NCBI GenBank assembly: GCA_021816925.1
Contig: JAKAWQ010000002.1
Location: 62,001-126,000, forward strand
Direction: 5' to 3'
DNA: 64,000 bases
From: Pseudomonadota bacterium
GTDB taxonomy: Bacteria; Pseudomonadota; Alphaproteobacteria; Acetobacterales; Acetobacteraceae
The notes beneath the pieces were generated by a model that ran no database searches, had not been told where the DNA came from, and worked only from the letters and a program-made list of their open reading frames with translations. A program made the position numbers and the translations under genes. Numbering within the stretch: position 1 is the first letter of the stretch; every line of letters begins with the position of its first letter. Of the stretch, positions 58,806 to 64,000 are shown in pieces.

Positions 58806-61403
58806 ATGACGCTCGCCTCCCTGCTTGCAGAGCTGGTCGATCGCACGCGCCGGCATGCGGCTCTCGTCGTCGCAATCGGCCTCCTGGCAGGCGTGGTCAG
58901 TGGCCTCTATGCGATGAACCATCTCGGCATCATCACCAACACCGACGAGATGTTCCCCAAGAGCCTGCCCTGGCGGCAGCGGCAGATCGCGCTCGATCGC
59001 GCCTTCCCGCAGTTCCACGACCTTATTGTCGTCATCATCCGCTCGCGAATCCCCGAGGCGGCGGACGCGACGGCCAAGGCGCTGGTCCGGGCGCTTGCGC
59101 GGGATCGCGTGCACTTCGTGAGCGCGAGTGATCCCGCGGCAATTCCTTTCTTCGGCAAGGAGGGCCTCCTTTTCCTCCCCGAGGCCAAGCTCCGCCCGCT
59201 GCTCGATCGGCTGATCAGCGCGCAGCCGCTGCTCGGCCAGCTCGTGACCGATCCGACCGGGCGGGGGATATTCGCCGCGCTCTCGCTGATGGCGCTCGGC
59301 CTCGTGCATGGCGGGATCGATCTCGCCCCCTACAACAGTGCCTTCACGGCGATCCACCGCACGATCGCGGCGGCGCTCGCGGGGCATGCAGAGCCGCTCT
59401 CGTGGCTTTCCCTGCTCTCGGGCCCGGCGGTCAGCGAGGTGGGCGGCAGCCGGATCGTCCTGGTGCGGCCGAAGCTCGACTATTCCGCGCTCGAGCCCGG
59501 CGGCGCGGCGACGCGGGCGCTCAGCAAGGCCGCGGCGGGGCTGCCGTTCGTGCGGCAGGGCCTCGTCACGGTTGGAATCACCGGGCAGGTCGCACTCTCG
59601 GACCAGCAGTTTGCGAGCGTGGCCAAAGGCGCCGTTGCGGGGGCGATCGGCACGCTGGCGCTGGTAACGCTCTGGCTTTTTCTGGCCGTGCGCTCCTGGC
59701 GGATCGTGGTGCCGGTTGCGCTCACCCTCCTGCTCGGGCTTGCCTTCACAAGCTGCTTTGCGGCGCTGACCGTCGGGACACTCAACCTGGTCTCGGTCGC
59801 GTTCGCCATTCTCTTCGTGGGGCTGGCGGTTGATTTCTCGATCCAGTTCACCGTCCGCTACCGGGAGCGGCGCCATGCGAGCGGCGAGAGGGATGCGCTT
59901 GCCGAAACTGCCGCGACGGCGGGCGGGCAGATCCTGCTTGCCGCGCTCGGTACCGCGGCGGGCTTCCTCGCCTTCGTCCCGACCGAATTCCAGGGTGTGG
60001 CCGAGCTTGGACTGATCGCCGGGGTGGGTATGCTGATCGCGTTCCTCTGCACCATCCTCTTCCTGCCGGCGGCGCTCAGCCTGTTCCATCCGCCGGGCGA
60101 GCCGGCCGAGGTCGGCTTCAGAGTTCTGGGACGGGCAGAGACGCTGTTCGCCGGGCACGCACGGGGTCTCATTGGTGCGTTCGCGGCGGTGGCGGTGCTG
60201 GGGCTTGCGGTGCTGCCGCGGATTGCCTTCGACGGGAACCCGCTGGACACGATGAACCCGCGGGCGGAGGCGGTTGTCGCGCTCAGGCGGCTGATGAACA
60301 ATCCGGTGACCAACCCTTACAACGCAGAGGTGCTGGCGCCGAACGTGGCCGCGGCGGAGCGTCTTGCCGCCGCTCTCAGACGGCAGCCGGGGGTGGACAA
60401 GGTGCTTTCGCTTCAGAGCTTCGTGCCGGCGCATCAGGGCCCGAAGCTTGCGATGATCGCCGATGCCGCCGATATTCTGGCCCCCACGCTCTCGGCCAGC
60501 AGCCGCACCACGCCGGTCACACCGGGCGAACTCAGGCTGGCGCTCAGGACAGCGCTCGGTTCGTTCGCTCAAGCCGCGCCGAAGCTTGCCACGGATCCCG
60601 CGTTTGCCGCGCTGGAGCACGATCTCGAGGCGCTCGAAGGTGCGCCTGATCCGGTTCTGATGGCGGCAAGCGCATCACTGACCCGCTTCCTGCCCGATCA
60701 GCTCGCGCGTCTTGGGGCCGCGCTCTCAGCCGCGCCCGTGACGCTCAAGAGCCTGCCCGCGGCGATCACGCGGGACTGGGTGCTGCCGGACGGACGCGCA
60801 CGGGTGCAGGCGATCGCAGAGCCGGGCGAGCGGAGCAGCCAAGGGCTCGCCCGCTTCGTTGCCGCGGTGCGGAAGGTAGCGCCGGATGCCGGCGGCCCGG
60901 CGGTGAATATCGTCGGCAGTGCGGAGGTGATCGTCGGGGCGTTCCGAACCGCGGCAATCGGCGCCTTGATCGCAATCGCCGTCATCCTCGGTCTGGTGCT
61001 CCGGCGGCCGCGCGACGTTGCGCTGGTGATGGCCCCGCTCCTGCTTTCTGGCCTCATCACCGCCCTTCTGATCGTCGGGCTGCCGCTGCCGCTCAATTTC
61101 GCGAATATCATCGCATTGCCGCTGCTTCTTGGCGTCGGGGTCTCGTTCAATGTCTATTTCGTGATGAACTGGCGGGCAGGCGCGCGGCGCTTCCTCGGCA
61201 CCGCGACGGCGAGGGCAATTCTCTTCTCCGCGCTGACGACCGGCACTGCATTCGGCTCGCTTGCGCTCTCGGAGGATCGGGGGACCGCGAGCATGGGCGA
61301 GCTTTTGCTGCTCAGCCTCGGGGCGACCCTGGTCGCCACGCTGGCGTTCGTCCCGGCGCTCCTTTTCGCGGTCACTCCCGGGGACAGGGAAACTCCTCGT
61401 TAA
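58806..61403 (+). CDS. hpnN: hopanoid transporter, RND family (HpnN)
   Basis: An 865-residue inner-membrane transporter of the MMPL/RND group that moves hopanoids toward the outer membrane. It has one N-terminal helix ([20 protein letters not shown]), a periplasmic domain with [20 protein letters not shown], five helices from about 275 including [20 protein letters not shown], a second periplasmic domain starting [16 protein letters not shown], and a second set of helices with [20 protein letters not shown]. Length and motif order fit HpnN. It lies beside hpnK and hpnJ, supporting the assignment. Confidence 0.93.
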   Translation: MTLASLLAELVDRTRRHAALVVAIGLLAGVVSGLYAMNHLGIITNTDEMFPKSLPWRQRQIALDRAFPQFHDLIVVIIRSRIPEAADATAKALVRALARDRVHFVSASDPAAIPFFGKEGLLFLPEAKLRPLLDRLISAQPLLGQLVTDPTGRGIFAALSLMALGLVHGGIDLAPYNSAFTAIHRTIAAALAGHAEPLSWLSLLSGPAVSEVGGSRIVLVRPKLDYSALEPGGAATRALSKAAAGLPFVRQGLVTVGITGQVALSDQQFASVAKGAVAGAIGTLALVTLWLFLAVRSWRIVVPVALTLLLGLAFTSCFAALTVGTLNLVSVAFAILFVGLAVDFSIQFTVRYRERRHASGERDALAETAATAGGQILLAALGTAAGFLAFVPTEFQGVAELGLIAGVGMLIAFLCTILFLPAALSLFHPPGEPAEVGFRVLGRAETLFAGHARGLIGAFAAVAVLGLAVLPRIAFDGNPLDTMNPRAEAVVALRRLMNNPVTNPYNAEVLAPNVAAAERLAAALRRQPGVDKVLSLQSFVPAHQGPKLAMIADAADILAPTLSASSRTTPVTPGELRLALRTALGSFAQAAPKLATDPAFAALEHDLEALEGAPDPVLMAASASLTRFLPDQLARLGAALSAAPVTLKSLPAAITRDWVLPDGRARVQAIAEPGERSSQGLARFVAAVRKVAPDAGGPAVNIVGSAEVIVGAFRTAAIGALIAIAVILGLVLRRPRDVALVMAPLLLSGLITALLIVGLPLPLNFANIIALPLLLGVGVSFNVYFVMNWRAGARRFLGTATARAILFSALTTGTAFGSLALSEDRGTASMGELLLLSLGATLVATLAFVPALLFAVTPGDRETPR

Positions 61404-61439
61404 GCGCTTGGCGCCAGACTGCGGGCGGAGGGCGACAGG

Positions 61440-61739
61440 ATGTTGCGCTTCGCAATGCTTCTTGCAGCCTTGATGCTGGCTGCCACCGCGGTCTGGGCCG
61501 AGCCGGGACAAAATTTGTTGTTCGAACTCAACGTGGCAGGCTTTCCCGGCGTGCCGCGGGGCGTGAAGGGTCATGTCTTCGTGCCGGTACCCCTCAGCCC
61601 GCCGCCGGCGCCGGCACCGCCGCCCCCGCCCGCCGGAGATGTGTTGCGCGGCCCGACGACGGGCGACGTGCTGCGCGGGCCACCGGGCAATGTGCTGAGG
61701 GGTGGCTCCTCGCCCAAGGAGGCGGGTTCGCCCCCGTAG
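61440..61739 (+). CDS. small secreted proline-rich protein with VLRGP repeats
   Basis: A 99-residue frame. A clear signal peptide (MLRFAMLLAALMLAATAVWA) is followed by a short domain (FELNVAGFPGVPRGVKGHVF), a polyproline stretch and three repeats of GDVLRGP/GNVLRGG. It starts 36 bases after hpnN on the same strand. Its last 169 bases overlap the 3' end of hpnK on the other strand, so either this gene or the last 55 or so codons of hpnK may be spurious. Function unknown. Confidence 0.5.
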   Translation: MLRFAMLLAALMLAATAVWAEPGQNLLFELNVAGFPGVPRGVKGHVFVPVPLSPPPAPAPPPPPAGDVLRGPTTGDVLRGPPGNVLRGGSSPKEAGSPP

Positions 61740-62581
61740 CCCGGCAGGATTTCCGCGACCGAGGAGAGCACGCGGGCCACCATCGGATCGAGGAGTGCGG
61801 CAAGCTCCTCCGTTTGCCGGTAAGCAGGCATGAGCCTTGCCAACAGCGGATCGGTGCGGCTGGCCGGATGGACGTAGATTTCGGAAAGTCCGGGCGGCAG
61901 GCGGGGTGCGAGCGCGGCCAGGCGCGCGGCGGTCATCCCGCCGGACCAGGCAAGACCGAACACGTGATCCGGCGCCCGCATCCCGGCCCGCCGGACCTGC
62001 CGGCGGAGAAGCCGGGTCCAGGCCGCGAGCGCGCGGGCTTCGAGGGAAACCCGCTCACCGCAGGCTCCGAGCACGGCAGGGGGCTCGCGCGGAACCCTGA
62101 CCGCCGCGAGGCCGAAGCTCCGGCCGATCTCGATCATGAGCCGCCCGACGGTCGGGTGAAGGTGCATGTGCTTGTGCGCATCGGCATGCTCGAGGAAAAG
62201 ACCCGTTGCTGCGAAGGCGGCGAACTGGGCGCGGATTTCGCGCGCGAGCTGACGGCGGAGCGAGGGGCGGAAGAAATAGCTGATGCCGAGCCGCGCCTGA
62301 TCGGGGGGAAACCAGCCGTCCCGATCGACGAGATCGGGGATTTCCGCGCGCCCGAGCACGGACGGGCCCTCGACAAGAACGAGGTGCAAGCCGACGCGGA
62401 GGCGAGGTAGCCGCCGCGCGCGGGTAACGGCATCGGCGGCAGCGGGGCCGGCGACCATCAGGCTTGCCGCGCCGAGGATCCCCTCGAGATGCCCCTGCTC
62501 GACCGCTTCGTTGACGGCCTCCGAGAGTCCGAAATCGTCGGCGGTCAGGACCACCCGCCGGGGCACACCGGGCGGGCACAA
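61571..62581 (-). CDS. hpnK: hopanoid biosynthesis-associated protein HpnK (YdjC/ChbG-type deacetylase)
   Basis: A 336-residue carbohydrate-deacetylase-fold protein: RRVVLTADDFGLSEAVNEAV (metal Asp pair), GLHLVLVEGPSVLG, FLEHADAHKHMHLHPTVGRL (metal His) and GLSEIYVHPASRTDP. HpnK is thought to act in hopanoid side-chain modification. The start is a TTG at 62581, or a GTG at 62566; neither has a strong ribosome-binding site. The last 45 or so residues (Gly/Pro/Ser-rich) exceed the usual family length and are antisense to a secreted-protein gene. Confidence 0.88.
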   Translation of the reverse strand: MCPPGVPRRVVLTADDFGLSEAVNEAVEQGHLEGILGAASLMVAGPAAADAVTRARRLPRLRVGLHLVLVEGPSVLGRAEIPDLVDRDGWFPPDQARLGISYFFRPSLRRQLAREIRAQFAAFAATGLFLEHADAHKHMHLHPTVGRLMIEIGRSFGLAAVRVPREPPAVLGACGERVSLEARALAAWTRLLRRQVRRAGMRAPDHVFGLAWSGGMTAARLAALAPRLPPGLSEIYVHPASRTDPLLARLMPAYRQTEELAALLDPMVARVLSSVAEILPGYGGEPASLGEEPPLSTLPGGPRSTSPVVGPRNTSPAGGGGGAGAGGGLRGTGTKT

Positions 62582-62592
62582 GGCCGGCCCGC

Positions 62593-64000
62593 TCAGGCGG
62601 CCTTGTGCCGCTCGCGCAGGAAGTGGAAGAACTCGATGCCTTCGCGCAGGCGGCGCACCGCCATCTCCGGGCTCCTCGCCATCTCGCCCGCGATCGCCGC
62701 GATCTTGGAGGCGCGGAAGTAGAAACGCCTGTAGAACGTTTCCACGCTCTCGAAGATCTCCGTGTGCGAGAGATGGGCGTAGGAGAGGGGCGCGATCTGG
62801 ATGCCGTGCTCGTCCACGAGTTCGGCGTGAGCGGCGTCGAGCCAGCCGTTCTCGAGCGCCTGGCGGTAGAGGGAGGTGCCGGGATAGGGGGCGGCCAGAG
62901 AGACCTGCAAGGTGTGCGGATTGATTTCAGTTGCGAAACGGATCGTCTCCTCGATCGTTTCGCGGGTCTCGCCGGGCAGGCCGAGGATGAAGGTGCCGTG
63001 GATGCGGACGCCGAGCTCGTGGCAATCGCGCGTGAAGCGCTTCGCGACTTCGATGCGCATGCCCTTCTTGATGTTGTGCAGGATCTGCTGATTGCCGCTT
63101 TCGTAGCCGACGAGGAGGAGGCGCAGGCCGTTATCCTTGAGGATCTTGAGAGTCTCGCGCGGTACGTTGGCCTTGGCGTTGCAGGACCAGGTGACGCCGA
63201 GGCGGCCGAGCGCGCGCGCGATCGCTTCGGCGCGCGACAGGTTGTCGGTGAAGGTGTCGTCGTCGAAGAAGAATTCGCGGACGGCGGGAAAGTAGCGCCG
63301 GGCGAGGCGGATCTCCTCGGCGACATGGCCGGGGCTGCGGACGCGGTAGCGATGCCCGCCGACGGTTTGCGGCCAGAGGCAGAAGGTGCAGCGGGATTTG
63401 CAGCCGCGGCCGGTATAGAGGGAGAGGTAGGGGTGGAGCAGGTAGCCGATGAGGTAGTTCTCGATCGCAAGGTCGCGCTTGTAGATCTCGGTGACGAACG
63501 GAAGCTGGTCCATGTCCTCGAGGATCGCGCGGTCGGGGTTGTGGGCGACGGTGCCGTCCGGCCGCCGCCAGGAGAGCCCGTCGATCGTTCCGAACGGGCG
63601 CCCTTCGGCCACTTCCTTGATGGTGAAATCGAATTCGGCGCGCGCGACGAAATCGATCGCCGGGCTTGCGTTCAGGCTTTCCTCGGGCTGCACAGCGACC
63701 TTGGCACCGATGAATCCGATCCGAAGACCGGGCCGCGCCTCCTTCAGCGCCTCCGCCACCTTGACGTCGGCGGCGAAGGAGGGGGTGGAGGTGTGGATCA
63801 CGCAGAGTTCGTAGCCGGCCGCGTCCCGCAGCACCTGGGGCAGGCGGATGCGCGCGGGCGGGGCGTCGATCAGGCGGCTTTCCGGCACCATCGCGGCGGG
63901 CTGGGCGAGCCAGGTCGGATACCAGAAGGAGCGGATTTCGCGGCGCGCCTGATAACGCGAGCCGGCGCCGCCGTCGAAGCCCTCGAAGGAGGGCGGATGC
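62593..64000 (-). CDS. hpnJ: hopanoid biosynthesis-associated radical SAM protein HpnJ (5' end outside window)
   Basis: B12-binding-type radical SAM protein of the HpnJ group. The frame enters from the right edge (PPSFEGFDGGAGSRYQARRE), so at least 469 codons are visible and the start is missing. The cobalamin-like domain includes VIHTSTPSFAADVKVAEALK. The cluster motif is in YTGRGCKSRCTFCLWPQTV (CxxxCxxC), followed by FFFDDDTFTDNLSRAEAIAR, LLLVGYESGNQQILHNIKKG and GTFILGLPGETRETIEETIR. hpnK follows 11 bases after the stop. HpnJ takes part in making the bacteriohopanetetrol cyclitol ether. Confidence 0.93.
   Translation of the reverse strand, partial: HPPSFEGFDGGAGSRYQARREIRSFWYPTWLAQPAAMVPESRLIDAPPARIRLPQVLRDAAGYELCVIHTSTPSFAADVKVAEALKEARPGLRIGFIGAKVAVQPEESLNASPAIDFVARAEFDFTIKEVAEGRPFGTIDGLSWRRPDGTVAHNPDRAILEDMDQLPFVTEIYKRDLAIENYLIGYLLHPYLSLYTGRGCKSRCTFCLWPQTVGGHRYRVRSPGHVAEEIRLARRYFPAVREFFFDDDTFTDNLSRAEAIARALGRLGVTWSCNAKANVPRETLKILKDNGLRLLLVGYESGNQQILHNIKKGMRIEVAKRFTRDCHELGVRIHGTFILGLPGETRETIEETIRFATEINPHTLQVSLAAPYPGTSLYRQALENGWLDAAHAELVDEHGIQIAPLSYAHLSHTEIFESVETFYRRFYFRASKIAAIAGEMARSPEMAVRRLREGIEFFHFLRERHKAA

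Noticed and set aside
57191-59131. Long plus-strand frame opposite argG
   Set aside because: Shadow frame that crosses the argG gene and the hpnN start; no domain.
58380-60620. 746-codon minus-strand frame opposite hpnN
   Set aside because: Extremely rich in Arg, Glu and Gln as expected for an antisense shadow; hpnN on the other strand has full family motifs.

Overview
The window is a GC-rich chromosomal segment of an alphaproteobacterium, most likely in or near the Acetobacteraceae/Rhodospirillales. The evidence is a C4-type 5-aminolevulinate synthase, a hopanoid block at the right end (hpnN, hpnK, partial hpnJ), and housekeeping neighbourhoods in orders usual for that group (tpiA-secG-pyrG-kdsA-eno; ppiD-trpE; trpGDC-moaC-moeA-lexA). 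No rRNA, tRNA or CRISPR array was seen.

Layout. 0-6.5 kb: leftward housekeeping block with enolase, a macrodomain protein, KDO8P synthase, CTP synthase, SecG and triosephosphate isomerase. 6.9-10.3 kb: PpiD-type foldase and trpE. 10.3-25.1 kb: accessory DNA lying between trpE and trpG. It holds a GT87-type membrane glycosyltransferase, a TPR glycosyltransferase and a complete leftward catabolic operon: CUT2 sugar ABC transporter with a fused double permease, SDR, two SMP-30 lactonases, a DUF849/BKACE enzyme and a lambda-crystallin/L-gulonate 3-dehydrogenase, with a divergent FCD-GntR regulator and an operator-like palindrome between them. 25.1-30.1 kb: trpG-trpD-trpC-moaC-moeA-lexA. 30.1-34.2 kb: lipoprotein, MetY-type sulfhydrylase, nucleoside phosphorylase, DoxX protein and a DUF2064 glycosyltransferase.

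34.4-44.0 kb is an island of visibly lower GC. A wrecked PIN toxin-antitoxin pair marks its left edge, and MITE-like inverted repeats plus a decayed IS701-like transposase mark its right edge. It carries a CUT1 transporter without an ATPase, a Crp/Fnr regulator flanked by two TTGA-N6-TCAA sites, and SDR, epimerase and ThDP-enzyme genes. 44.0-47.2 kb: a glycosyltransferase, radical-SAM/SPASM and GT2 operon that probably once followed the DUF2064 gene. 47.4-50.9 kb: a decayed EndoU-like nuclease gene, hemA, and a decayed Fe3+-type ABC permease.

51.2-57.2 kb is a diffusible-signal-factor (DSF) module: rpfF convergent with an operon of a REC-PAS-GGDEF-EAL response regulator and an RpfC-like hybrid kinase. 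The usual HD-GYP protein RpfG is replaced by the GGDEF-EAL protein. 57.4-64 kb: argG and the hopanoid genes.

Two systems stand out. The first is the 14.4-24.5 kb operon, which reads as an oxidative sugar route ending in a retro-Claisen cleavage rather than in a kinase and aldolase. The second is the DSF module wired directly to cyclic-di-GMP turnover. Both assignments come from motif reading and gene context, not from searches.
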